Assembly (NCBI GenBank): GCA_965230275.1
Contig: CBDDKO010000002.1
Coordinates: forward strand, 372,001-436,000
DNA: 64,000 nucleotides
Direction: 5' to 3'
Source: JAJRRS01 sp965230275
GTDB lineage: Bacteria > Planctomycetota > Phycisphaerae > Phycisphaerales > Phycisphaeraceae
Under the pieces are notes generated by a model. The model did not search any database. It saw nothing but the letters and a program-made list of their open reading frames with translations, and was not told the DNA's origin. Each line of letters opens with the position of its first letter. Position 1 is the first letter of the stretch. A program made the position numbers and the translations under genes. Below, piece after piece: positions 51,765 to 61,047 of the stretch.

Positions 51765-53339
51765 TTAAGCGGGACCTAACCCGCGCTGCATATCCTGCAC
51801 ACGCTGGGCCTGGGCACGTCGGACGTTTTCCAGCGTGATCCGGGCGATCGTGTAGCTCGGGTCGTCCTCCGGGCACAGCCGGCAGTGTTCCTGGATCAGG
51901 TTGTAGAGGAACTTGAACGCGTCGCGCGGCTGCTGCATCTGGTCGAGCGCATCGATCACCGAATCCCGGCTGACGTCCGGCTGGAACAGGTCCATCAGCT
52001 GAATCGGCTTGTCGTCCTCATCCTGCCCTGATTGGCACGCACGCAACCTGCTGGTGCAGATGTCGTACAACGTCGAGCCCGACCAGACCAGCCGGTCCAC
52101 CATGTTCTGCTTATCCAGACGTGCTTCTTCGAAAAACGCCGGCGACTCGCGGTGCACCAGGTAGCGCAGTTCGATCGGCAGCAGCAGCTTGATCCCCACG
52201 CCTTTCTGCTGGAGGAACTTGTTGTCCAGCATCGGCCAGATCACCGCCCGCATCCGGTCCGGCTTGCCATGCACCAGCGTCGGCTCATCCACCCGGTCAA
52301 CCAGCACCACCAGCCCGACGTATCCAAGCCCGGCCAGCACATCGATGAATCGGCGTGTCAGTTGGTAACGGCTCTCGCCGCCGACGTCCTGCCCGGTCGG
52401 CAGCGCTGCGCCTTTGAGGTTGTCTCCGTCCAGTTCCTCGAACATTTTGGCTAACTCGCCCGGTGTGCGGCTTACCGTCGGCATCTGTCGCAGGATCTGC
52501 GTACACAGCGAACGCCTGCTCAGCGTTTCCCAGCCCCACACCGACCACATCAGCAGCGTCGCCGCAACCGCCAGGCCCCCGGTCGGCATCAGCCAGATCG
52601 GCGGTGTGTCCAGCAGCGCGTAGATCAGATACGTGAACCCCAGGCCGATCGCTGTCAGCGTCGCCAGCATCGCGCCAAGCCAGGTCCACGGGATGCCGTC
52701 AAGCCAGCCCAGACGCAGCTTGCTGCGCAGCTTCGCATGTCGGCTGACGACTGAGCCTGTCGCAGGTTGGTCATACAGCGCCGCCAGCACGCCCAGGTCC
52801 ACCCGGGATTGCCTGGGCATCTGCTTGATCTTCTTCTTCAGCACCTTAGGTTGATGTGACACCACCCCCGGGGCCCAGCTTGCCGTCGGCTCGCCGGCCT
52901 CATCTTCGCTGCGCTCGCAGCCAAGCAGCATGTCCACCACACGTGTCACCGCAATAGACAGGATCGCGTCCTGGTGATCTTCCAGCCTGATCTCATCCAG
53001 TGCCGATTCCGGGCGGCCGCCGCTGGCTGCGTGCAGCATGTCCAGCATCGGGTTCAGGTCGTCGTAGGGCACGACCATCACGCGGTTGTCCGGCTGCTCG
53101 GCGTTGTGTCGGGCGATCTGGTTCGCCAGCATGATCCGGATCGCGGTCTTGCCGCTGCCTTTCTCGCCGAACACCACGCTCGTCCCCGGCCGATCAACCC
53201 GGCCCATCACCTTCCCGAACTCCGGGTGCGACAGGTCCGACTCGATCAGACGATCGAACACCGGGTCGTGCCGGGCCTCTTCGGCGCCGAACGGGTTCTC
53301 GGTGATCTGGTGATGGGCAAGGAAGGTATCGATCTTCAT
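51765..53339 (-). CDS. P-loop ATPase with two membrane segments
   Basis: 524 residues. Walker A GEKGSGKTAI near residue 56-65, a NPFGAEEARHD start typical of ExeA/AAA-like ATPases, and a Walker B-like VGLVVLVDRVDEP about residue 340. Two TM helices near residues 221-245 and 248-270 divide the P-loop from the remainder. A membrane-tethered signalling ATPase is a guess; no family name assigned. Convergent with the desulfurase-like gene. Confidence 0.75.
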   Translation of the reverse strand: MKIDTFLAHHQITENPFGAEEARHDPVFDRLIESDLSHPEFGKVMGRVDRPGTSVVFGEKGSGKTAIRIMLANQIARHNAEQPDNRVMVVPYDDLNPMLDMLHAASGGRPESALDEIRLEDHQDAILSIAVTRVVDMLLGCERSEDEAGEPTASWAPGVVSHQPKVLKKKIKQMPRQSRVDLGVLAALYDQPATGSVVSRHAKLRSKLRLGWLDGIPWTWLGAMLATLTAIGLGFTYLIYALLDTPPIWLMPTGGLAVAATLLMWSVWGWETLSRRSLCTQILRQMPTVSRTPGELAKMFEELDGDNLKGAALPTGQDVGGESRYQLTRRFIDVLAGLGYVGLVVLVDRVDEPTLVHGKPDRMRAVIWPMLDNKFLQQKGVGIKLLLPIELRYLVHRESPAFFEEARLDKQNMVDRLVWSGSTLYDICTSRLRACQSGQDEDDKPIQLMDLFQPDVSRDSVIDALDQMQQPRDAFKFLYNLIQEHCRLCPEDDPSYTIARITLENVRRAQAQRVQDMQRGLGPA

Positions 53340-53501
53340 CCGTGTGCGTCCCGGTCGGCGAGTCTCGGAGGATGCGGTCAGGGGCCGACCCCTATAGACT
53401 ATCGACCATTAACGCTTGCCCCAAATCCGGGCAGGCACGAAAGTAGCGATCGACCCGGCCCTACAACCGATAGACACCGCATCAGCCCCGCGGATCCGCC
53501 T

Positions 53502-55067
53502 ATGAGCCTGAACCAGCCCGACCCTAAGACGTTCGCCGAACTGATCAAGACGCCGCCGACCCCGGGCGGGCGTCTGCTCGTGCCGATGTTCCGCAGGCTC
53601 TTCAGCGACTCGCTCAGCCCCGTGCTGGCCTACCGCCGCCTGGTCCGCTCGGACGACCGGATGGCCCCCAGCTTCCTGCTCGAATCCGTCGTCGGCGGCG
53701 ACCAGATCGGCCGCTACAGCTACCTCAGTACCCAGCCCATCGCCGAGATCATCGCACGGGGCCACGACGTCGAGTACCGCGACCACCGCGCCCCGGCCGG
53801 CAGCCGGAAGTACCGCAGCGACGACCCGCTGTTGGAGATGGACAAGATCACGAGCCAGTGGGCCCCGGCCAACGTCCCGGGCCTGCCCGAGTTCACCGGC
53901 GGGTGGGTCGGCTATGCCGGGTACGACACGATCCGTTATCTCGAAGGCGAGGTCCTCCCCAGCCCGCCAAAGGACGACCGCCAGCTGCCCGACCTGCACA
54001 TGCAGCTCTACAACGACGTCGTCGTCTTTGATCAGGCCCAGAAGGCCGTGCTTGTCATCACGCACGTACTGGTCGATGAGTACGACTCGGCCGACGCCGC
54101 CTATCAAGCCGGACAGGACAAGCTTGATGAGCTGTGCCACCGGGTATTCGAGCCGCGTCACGACAAGGACGTGGAACTGCACGCCGGGCACATCGACCTG
54201 AAGTCCCCGCCCCGCAAACTGCCGACCAGCAACCTCGGCGATGGCGGTTACCAGAAGGCCGTGGAGGCCTGCAAGGAATACATCTCTGCCGGTGACGCCT
54301 TCCAGATCGTGCCAAGCCAGCGCTTCGACCTGACCACCACGGTCGATCCGTTTGATATCTACCGTTCGCTGCGCGTCGTGAATCCGTCGCCCTACATGTT
54401 CTACCTCCAGATCGACGGCGGGATGCTCGTCGGCTCCAGCCCCGAGATCCTCTGCAAGGTGGACAACGGCCAAGTCGTCAGCCGGCCGCTCGCCGGGACG
54501 CGTCACCGCGGCAAAGATGCCGAGGAGGACCAGGCCCTTGAGGACGATCTGATCAACGACCCCAAGGACCGGGCCGAACACATCATGCTCGTGGACCTTC
54601 ACCGCAACGACGTCGGGCGTGTCGCACAGTCCGGCTCGATCAACCTTGAGGAACTGATGGTTGTCGAGCGGTACAGCCATGTGATGCACATCTCATCGAC
54701 CGTGACCGGGCAACTCAAGGAAGGCCTGACCGCATGGGACGCGCTGCGTGTGACGCTGCCGGTCGGGACGGTCAGCGGGGCCCCGAAGGTCCGTGCGATG
54801 CAGATCATCGACGAGCTGGAAACCACCCGGCGCGGGCCGTACGCCGGGGCGGTGGGCTACGCCGACTTCAACGGCAACATGGACATGGCGATCGCGCTGC
54901 GAACCATGGTCGTGGTCCCCGCCAGCGAGGGGCAGTGGGGCGTCCATATCCAGGCCGGCGCCGGCATCGTCGCCGACTCCGATCCCGACGCCGAGCACCA
55001 GGAGACGGTCAATAAGGCCGCCGCCCTGGCCAAGGCCGTGGACCTCGCCGAGATCGCGTTTAGTTGA
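53502..55067 (+). CDS. trpE: anthranilate synthase component I
   Basis: Chorismate to anthranilate, first step of tryptophan synthesis. 521 residues from the ATG at 53502; the longer open frame is antisense to the ATPase gene. Tryptophan-site motif LLESV, then the catalytic half with FQIVPSQRF, RPLAGTRHRGKDAEED, ELVVERYSHVMHISSTVTG-like sequence and AGAGIVADSDPDAEHQET. trpG is not adjacent. No Trp-rich leader precedes it. The TGA is part of the first unit of heptamer repeat I. Confidence 0.95.
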   Translation: MSLNQPDPKTFAELIKTPPTPGGRLLVPMFRRLFSDSLSPVLAYRRLVRSDDRMAPSFLLESVVGGDQIGRYSYLSTQPIAEIIARGHDVEYRDHRAPAGSRKYRSDDPLLEMDKITSQWAPANVPGLPEFTGGWVGYAGYDTIRYLEGEVLPSPPKDDRQLPDLHMQLYNDVVVFDQAQKAVLVITHVLVDEYDSADAAYQAGQDKLDELCHRVFEPRHDKDVELHAGHIDLKSPPRKLPTSNLGDGGYQKAVEACKEYISAGDAFQIVPSQRFDLTTTVDPFDIYRSLRVVNPSPYMFYLQIDGGMLVGSSPEILCKVDNGQVVSRPLAGTRHRGKDAEEDQALEDDLINDPKDRAEHIMLVDLHRNDVGRVAQSGSINLEELMVVERYSHVMHISSTVTGQLKEGLTAWDALRVTLPVGTVSGAPKVRAMQIIDELETTRRGPYAGAVGYADFNGNMDMAIALRTMVVVPASEGQWGVHIQAGAGIVADSDPDAEHQETVNKAAALAKAVDLAEIAFS

Positions 55068-55161
55068 TGTTCAGTGTTCGATCTTCAATATCCAATCTGT
55101 CTTATGTGTCGCTAATGACGTCTTTTAGATTGACCATAGAACATTGAACATTGAACATCAT
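55065..55161. repeat. heptamer-arm inverted repeat I (CAATGTT type)
   Basis: Left arm: five contiguous 7-mers at 55065, 55072, 55079, 55086 and 55093. Right arm: five contiguous 7-mers at 55127-55161, the reverse complement in consensus form (ACATTGA). Loop 27 bases. The left arm begins with the trpE stop codon itself; the right arm ends 20 bases before fliN. Confidence 0.82.
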
Positions 55162-55181
55162 ATTTGCCGATAACCAATCAC

Positions 55182-55466
55182 ATGGCGACCGACGTCGATA
55201 CCATCCTGAAGCTGGAAGTGCCGCTGCTGGTCATGGTGGGCGAGTGCCGTCGGCCGGTCGAGGATGTCCTGTCCCTGGGCCCCGGCGCGATCATCGAGCT
55301 GGAACGGCCCGCCGACAGCGACCTGATCCTCATGGTCAACAACAAAGCCATCGGCAGCGGCCATGCCGTCAAGGTCGGCGAAAACTTCGGTATCAAGATT
55401 ACCGAGATCGACTCCGCCACCGATCGCATCAGCGCCATGGGCGGCGATGAGCCCATACCCGAGTAA
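55182..55466 (+). CDS. fliN: flagellar motor switch protein FliN (short)
   Basis: 94 residues, a single SpoA/FliN C-terminal domain: ILKLEVPLLVMVGECRRPVEDVLSLGPGAIIELERPADSDLILMVNNKAIGSGHAVKVGENFGIKITEI. FliN forms the C-ring of the flagellar motor. It has none of the N-terminal extension seen in many FliN and no flagellar neighbours. The frame could start upstream at 55164 (TTG) but the ATG at 55182 is more likely. Confidence 0.92.
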   Translation: MATDVDTILKLEVPLLVMVGECRRPVEDVLSLGPGAIIELERPADSDLILMVNNKAIGSGHAVKVGENFGIKITEIDSATDRISAMGGDEPIPE

Positions 55467-55532
55467 ACCGCATCATCTCTACCTATGAAGCGACGCGCCT
55501 TGTCGCGTCTTCTTCATGATTTGGGTTTTCCC

Positions 55533-56126
55533 CTAAACCCGCTGGACCTTGATCTGCATCCCGTCTGCCGAGACGACCTTCACCCGCTCGCCTGGCTCGA
55601 TCACCCCCGACATCGACAAACACTCTTCACGACGCCCATCCAGCAGGCACGTGCCCACCGGCCGTAGCTCGGTCAGCGACTTGCCTTCCGTGCCCTCCGT
55701 GATCCCGCTTTCGTGCCCGGTCGTGTCCGGCGGGGCCTGACCATCCAGATCAGACGTGTCATCAGGGTCGTTCCCGCCCAGCGTCAGTGCACGCCCGATC
55801 GGCGTGTTCGGCCAGACCCATAATCCCAACGCAAAAGCAAACGGCAGCGAGATCAACGCCACCATCGCCCCGAACAAGCCAAGCCCCGTGTCCACCCGGA
55901 ACAGCAGGAAGATCCCCCCGATCAGGCACGCCGCCGACAGCATTCCGATCACCCCGCCCGACGGCACGAACAGCTCCGCGAAAAACAGCGCCACCGCCAT
56001 CCCGAACAGCACGATCGCCCAGAGCAGCAGCTGGTTATTACCACCCGAAGCCGCCTGCGCAGCAGGGCCCGAACCGGCCTGCGCCAGAAACGTCGTGCCC
56101 AGAATCAGCAAACCCGTGTGTGTCAT
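55533..56126 (-). CDS. NfeD-like membrane protein
   Basis: 197 residues. N-terminal signal-like segment, then TM helices near 33-54, 58-78 and 84-104 and a cytoplasmic OB-fold domain (TCLLDGRREECLSMSGVIEPGERVKVVSADGMQIKVQRV). This is the NfeD family pattern, found with membrane stomatin-type proteins; no partner is adjacent (a truncated SPFH remnant lies 3 kb away). Confidence 0.85.
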   Translation of the reverse strand: MTHTGLLILGTTFLAQAGSGPAAQAASGGNNQLLLWAIVLFGMAVALFFAELFVPSGGVIGMLSAACLIGGIFLLFRVDTGLGLFGAMVALISLPFAFALGLWVWPNTPIGRALTLGGNDPDDTSDLDGQAPPDTTGHESGITEGTEGKSLTELRPVGTCLLDGRREECLSMSGVIEPGERVKVVSADGMQIKVQRV

Positions 56127-56180
56127 ATCCCTATTATCGTCCGAAATCCCGATACAACCAAGCGGGCATCTGACGGATCA

Positions 56181-57215
<1,035 letters not shown>

Positions 57216-57278
57216 GGCGTCTCCCAGTAATCGGTGCAAGAAGTATGTCCTGATCCAACCCGCACAGTGTCTTTCGGA

Positions 57279-59171
57279 TCACGCTTCCTGGCAACCCTGA
57301 TCGGACAGCGCGAGCATCCGCTCACGCAGGTCCTCGGTGATCTGCTTGGCATCCATGTCCACGCCGGGCTTGTACGGCTTGCCAAATGTAACAGTCGATC
57401 GACTGGGCCAGAAGATGTGAACCATCATGCTGTTGCTCAGGGCCGGGCCCGAGATCCAGATCGGCACCACCGTTGCGCCGCTGCGCTTGGCGATCATCCC
57501 GATGCCCGGCTCCATCGGCTGTAACTCACGTACCTTTCGCTGAAGCCCACCCTCCGGATAGATACCGACGATCTGGCCGTCCTTCAGGACATCTACCACC
57601 TTGCGGATCTTGCTGATGTCCCCGCCGTTGCGGTCCAGCGCGATCGGCTTGATCGAACGCCAGAGGAAGTTCAACGGCTTGAGCTGGTACTTGGTCAGCA
57701 TCAGCCAGCGGATCAGCCGCATGCTCCCGGCCTGCATCAGCATCGGATCGAGCGCCGATGTGTGGTTCGCCGCCAGGATCACCGGCCCGTCGCTCGGGAT
57801 GTTCTCCCGGCCGGTCACGTCTACTCGGTGCCAGACGATGCAGAACAGCCGGTTCACACGCCAGACGATATTCGCCACCCGGTTGGGCATCGGCCCGTGC
57901 GACAGGTAGCGGATCAGCCCGATCACACCGAATGCGATCAGCGCCATGCTCAAGCCGTACAGCGCGATCAGGATATTGCGGTCCGAGTTCGGCAACTGCC
58001 AGATCATGAAGTACGTCGTGACGCTGAAGATGGTATTGACCATCGAGTTGATGCCCATGACCCGACCGCGCATGTAGTTGGGCGTGATGGATTGCAGCAG
58101 CGTCAGGACGTTGATGATGACGACGTTGCCGAACACGCCGATCAGGAACGCCGTGACATAAGTCACCGGCAGCCAGGGGACGCTGGCCATCAGCAGCACA
58201 TTCACGCCGACGACCGCCAGCGAAAACAGCGACATGGCCGGCGATTCTTTGCGTGTCTGGCAGAACACCACCACCGCCGCCCCGACCAGCAGCCCCGCGC
58301 CCATGACCGCGCTGAGCACGGTGAACGCGTCTTTCACCTCATCACCCGTAAACCCGTAATGGCTCTTGACCACGCCGGGGATACCGCTGCTGACCGCCGC
58401 CGCCGACGCCCAGACCAGGACGCCAAGAATTATCAGCGCGATGATCCGTGTGTGCTTGCTGACATACACGCATGCCTGAACGAAGCTCCGGCTTTCGGCA
58501 CCCTCGACGATCGGTGCCCGCGTCGGCCGCAGGAACGCGAAGAACCAGCCCGACACCAGGTAGAACAATGCCCCCATCAGCAGCCCGTTGCGTACGCTGG
58601 ACGCCTCGTCGGCCTGGATGATTTCCTTGCCAACCAGCATCCCGATCATCGACGCGACGATGTTGATCACCAGGATCACCGCGTTGCCGGATTGCAGCTG
58701 CCGGGTCGGGACGATCTGCGGGATGATGGCATTGCGTGTTGGATTAAAGACCGCGGCGAACGAGCCGATGGCAAACAGCGCCAAGTACACCTTCCAGTGG
58801 TACGAACTCGGGATGTCCGCCGGCCCGGTCGCCTGCGCAACGACATAAAACGCCAACAGCAGGATCAGGGCGCGGACCTCATCACAGCTAAGCAGCAGCC
58901 ACTTACGCGGCAGGTGATCGGCCAGCCAGCCGCCGGGGATGCTGATGATGATGTAGGGCAGGAAAAAGAAGAACTGCGTCGAGGCGTGGATCGCCGTGGC
59001 GTCGGTCGCGTCGTCCCGAAGCGCCCCCAGCAGGGCCCAGGCCCCGAGCATGATCATCCGGTCGCCGAAGCCGCTGGCCGCTGTGCTTGTCCACATCAGC
59101 GTGAAGCTGAGGTTACGCCACAGCGGGGTCTTCTCGTGCGTCTGGGGGGCTTTCGCGGATTCGTTGGGCAT
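57279..59171 (-). CDS. MFS transporter fused to 1-acylglycerol-3-phosphate acyltransferase
   Basis: 630 residues. The first 410 are an MFS permease of the lysophospholipid-transporter (LplT) type with about twelve TM helices. The last 190 are a PlsC acyltransferase: NHTSALD (HxxxxD box) and IYPEGGLQRKVRELQPMEPGIG. The arrangement resembles E. coli lplT and aas, which are separate genes that together recycle lysophospholipids at the inner membrane. The fusion suggests flipping and acylation by one protein; inference from domain order. Confidence 0.9.
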   Translation of the reverse strand: MPNESAKAPQTHEKTPLWRNLSFTLMWTSTAASGFGDRMIMLGAWALLGALRDDATDATAIHASTQFFFFLPYIIISIPGGWLADHLPRKWLLLSCDEVRALILLLAFYVVAQATGPADIPSSYHWKVYLALFAIGSFAAVFNPTRNAIIPQIVPTRQLQSGNAVILVINIVASMIGMLVGKEIIQADEASSVRNGLLMGALFYLVSGWFFAFLRPTRAPIVEGAESRSFVQACVYVSKHTRIIALIILGVLVWASAAAVSSGIPGVVKSHYGFTGDEVKDAFTVLSAVMGAGLLVGAAVVVFCQTRKESPAMSLFSLAVVGVNVLLMASVPWLPVTYVTAFLIGVFGNVVIINVLTLLQSITPNYMRGRVMGINSMVNTIFSVTTYFMIWQLPNSDRNILIALYGLSMALIAFGVIGLIRYLSHGPMPNRVANIVWRVNRLFCIVWHRVDVTGRENIPSDGPVILAANHTSALDPMLMQAGSMRLIRWLMLTKYQLKPLNFLWRSIKPIALDRNGGDISKIRKVVDVLKDGQIVGIYPEGGLQRKVRELQPMEPGIGMIAKRSGATVVPIWISGPALSNSMMVHIFWPSRSTVTFGKPYKPGVDMDAKQITEDLRERMLALSDQGCQEA

Positions 59172-59272
59172 ATGGCAGGCCTGGTACCGGGACGTGTTAG
59201 GCCGGTAGTTTAACGCCAGGTCCTGTCATCTGCTTATCGGCTTACATTTCAGGAGCAAAGGCTTTCGAGGCA

Positions 59273-59503
59273 TTACTCCGGCTGGGTCACGTCGCCCATG
59301 TGCATCAACGGCAGCGGCATCGGGGCGTCGGAGTTCAGGAAGTAGACTTTCGCCGCCGGGTCCTTGGATATCTCTTGCAATGCCTTGAGCGCTTCGAGCT
59401 GGATATACGCGGGATTACTCGAAACGGCGTTGTTGATCTTTTCGATTTCATACGCCTGGGCGTCGGCGAGAAGCTTGCGCTGCTCCGCTTCCTGCTCAGC
59501 GGC
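59273..59503 (-). pseudogene. C-terminal remnant of an SPFH/prohibitin-family protein
   Basis: An open stretch of 76 codons without a start, ending TAA at 59273-59275: AEQEAEQRKLLADAQAYEI, then NPAYIQLEALKALQEIS and FLNSDAPMPLPLMH. This is the tail of a Band 7/SPFH membrane-scaffold protein; the rest is missing. It follows the folE2 stop (TAG at 59504-59506) directly and in the same reading frame, as though a deletion joined the two. No ribosome-binding site or start codon is evident. Confidence 0.75.
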
Positions 59504-60313
59504 CTACCGCTTATCACGTTCAATTAACGCGTAGGCGTTGTGGTTGTGGATCGACTCGTAGTTGGTGCTGTCCAGTTGGTACCAGGCGATGCGGTCCTCG
59601 TCGTTGAGCACGATCGCCAGGTCGCGGACGATGTCCTCGACGAACTTGGGGTTGTCGTACGCCGCCTCCGTGACCCACTTCTCGTCCGGGCGTTTGAGCA
59701 CCGCGAACACCTGCGTGCTGGCGGCCTGCTCGACGATGTCAAATAGCTCCTCGATCCACATCATCTTGCCCTTGGCGAAGCGGACCTTGACTTCGATCTC
59801 GCAGCGCTGGTTGTGAGCACCGTATTCCGAGATCTCCTTCGAGCATGGGCACAGGCTCGTCGCCGGGACCTTGATACCCATGACAAAGTCGTCCGTCAGG
59901 TTGCTGGTGCAGTCCAGCGTCACCTCGATGTCGATCTTCCCGACCTGCCCGGAGACGGGGGCCTTCTTGTCGATGAAGTATGGGAACGACAGCTCGAGGT
60001 GGGCCTCCTCAGCCTCAAGCCGGTCCTTCATGTCGTGGCAGATGCTCAGCAACTGATCCGAGCGGATCGAGTCGTGATGTTCGTTGAGCACTTCCAGGAA
60101 CCGGCTCATGTGCGTGCCCTTCTGGTGGTGGGGCAGGCCGACGTACATATTCACGTTGGCCACCGTGCCTTGTCGGCCGCCGGTCGCGGGGCAGTGCAAT
60201 GTGATCGGGTAGCGGATGTCCTTTACACCGACTTTGTCGATGGCGATCCGGCGCTTGTCCTGGCTGCCCTGAACGTCGGGCATCGCACTGGCAACGGTGT
60301 TTTTAACAGTCAT
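59504..60313 (-). CDS. folE2: GTP cyclohydrolase I type 2 (FolE2)
   Basis: Converts GTP to dihydroneopterin triphosphate for folate and queuosine-type precursors. Diagnostic catalytic region VPATSLCPCSKEISEYGAHNQR; GVKDIRYPITL near the N-terminus and LDSTNYESIHNHNAYALIE at the end are family blocks. 269 residues. The metal-flexible FolE2 form often replaces zinc-dependent FolE. The upstream gap holds long G-runs. Confidence 0.96.
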   Translation of the reverse strand: MTVKNTVASAMPDVQGSQDKRRIAIDKVGVKDIRYPITLHCPATGGRQGTVANVNMYVGLPHHQKGTHMSRFLEVLNEHHDSIRSDQLLSICHDMKDRLEAEEAHLELSFPYFIDKKAPVSGQVGKIDIEVTLDCTSNLTDDFVMGIKVPATSLCPCSKEISEYGAHNQRCEIEVKVRFAKGKMMWIEELFDIVEQAASTQVFAVLKRPDEKWVTEAAYDNPKFVEDIVRDLAIVLNDEDRIAWYQLDSTNYESIHNHNAYALIERDKR

Positions 60314-60344
60314 GGTGTCTTCCGGGTGGTTCCGCGGGATATTC

Positions 60345-60427
60345 CGGGGGGGATTCCGGGGCTACTGGGGAAATTTTGGGGCTCCGGGGGGCTCCGGGGC
60401 TCCAGTTGGGTTCTGGTGGGCGTGTGG
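60345..60427 (+). other. run of G-tracts upstream of folE2
   Basis: At least six runs of four or more G (around 60345, 60358, 60367, 60378, 60386 and 60396) within 60 bases on the plus strand, separated by 5-8 bases, repeated partly as GGGGCTCC. Such spacing can form G-quadruplexes. It is in the 250-base gap between divergent folE2 and hsp20. I see no clear promoter in the gap. Confidence 0.5.
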
Positions 60428-60561
60428 GGCCAAGTATTTTAGCAATCTTAGGCACCCCGGTATAGCCGGGCAATAAACTCTCGTCGGCACCTGGCCACGG
60501 GGCGCTCCTATGATGCTAAGATCAGCCCGCCATGCGATAAGATTATTCACGCACTGCACCA

Positions 60562-60996
60562 ATGGACCCCACCATGGCCAGCCAGAAACCCCCGTCCAAT
60601 GCAACCAGCGGGATCGTCGGCGTCGTCGTCGATCACGCGGTCTACCGCAGCTTCAGTCAGTTCGCGCAGACCGAGGCCTGGACGCCCGCCGTCAACATCT
60701 ACCAGACCGGCAACCGCTTCCACGTCTGCGTGGACCTCGCCGGCATCGACCGTGACCAGATCGATGTCCGCATCGAGCCGGGCAGGCTCACTATCGCCGG
60801 CGTCCGACATGCGCCCGAACCCAGCCGAGGCGATAACGCTTCAGCCGCCGGCGAGATCGATATGAAAATCCACAGCATGGAGATCGATCACGGCGCGTTC
60901 CGCAGAGAGATTCAGGTCTCGCGCGAGGTCAACCTCGACGCCGTGGAAAGCGAATACCGAAGCGGTATCCTCTGGATCACACTCCCGCTGGAATAG
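60562..60996 (+). CDS. Hsp20/alpha-crystallin small heat-shock protein
   Basis: 144 residues with an alpha-crystallin domain: TPAVNIYQTGNRFHVCVDLAGIDRDQIDVRIEPGRLTIAGVRH, then GAFRREIQVSREVNLDAVESEYRSGILWITLPLE containing the beta8-9 groove. Holds unfolded proteins for ATP-dependent chaperones. lon follows 51 bases downstream on the same strand, both being protein-quality-control genes. No heat-shock operator is recognised. Confidence 0.94.
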   Translation: MDPTMASQKPPSNATSGIVGVVVDHAVYRSFSQFAQTEAWTPAVNIYQTGNRFHVCVDLAGIDRDQIDVRIEPGRLTIAGVRHAPEPSRGDNASAAGEIDMKIHSMEIDHGAFRREIQVSREVNLDAVESEYRSGILWITLPLE

Positions 60997-61047
60997 CGGA
61001 TCGACACGGCTATCATCCCTGACACGACCACACGCCGGGTAACCACC

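Noticed and set aside
53345..53501. Possible trp leader before trpE
   Set aside because: No short frame with clustered Trp codons and no terminator with T-run; only a weak GCCC/GGGC hairpin.
52974..53501. N-terminal extension of trpE in the open frame
   Set aside because: Overlaps the ATPase gene on the other strand, reads as low-complexity antisense, and TrpE homology begins at the ATG at 53502.
53409..54689. Open frame of 426 codons antisense to trpE
   Set aside because: Shadow of trpE codon usage; no family resemblance.
57762..59213. Open frame of 483 codons antisense to the MFS-PlsC gene
   Set aside because: Sequence is compositionally biased (His/Asp/Arg-rich) with no domain; the opposite strand encodes well-defined TM helices and acyltransferase motifs.
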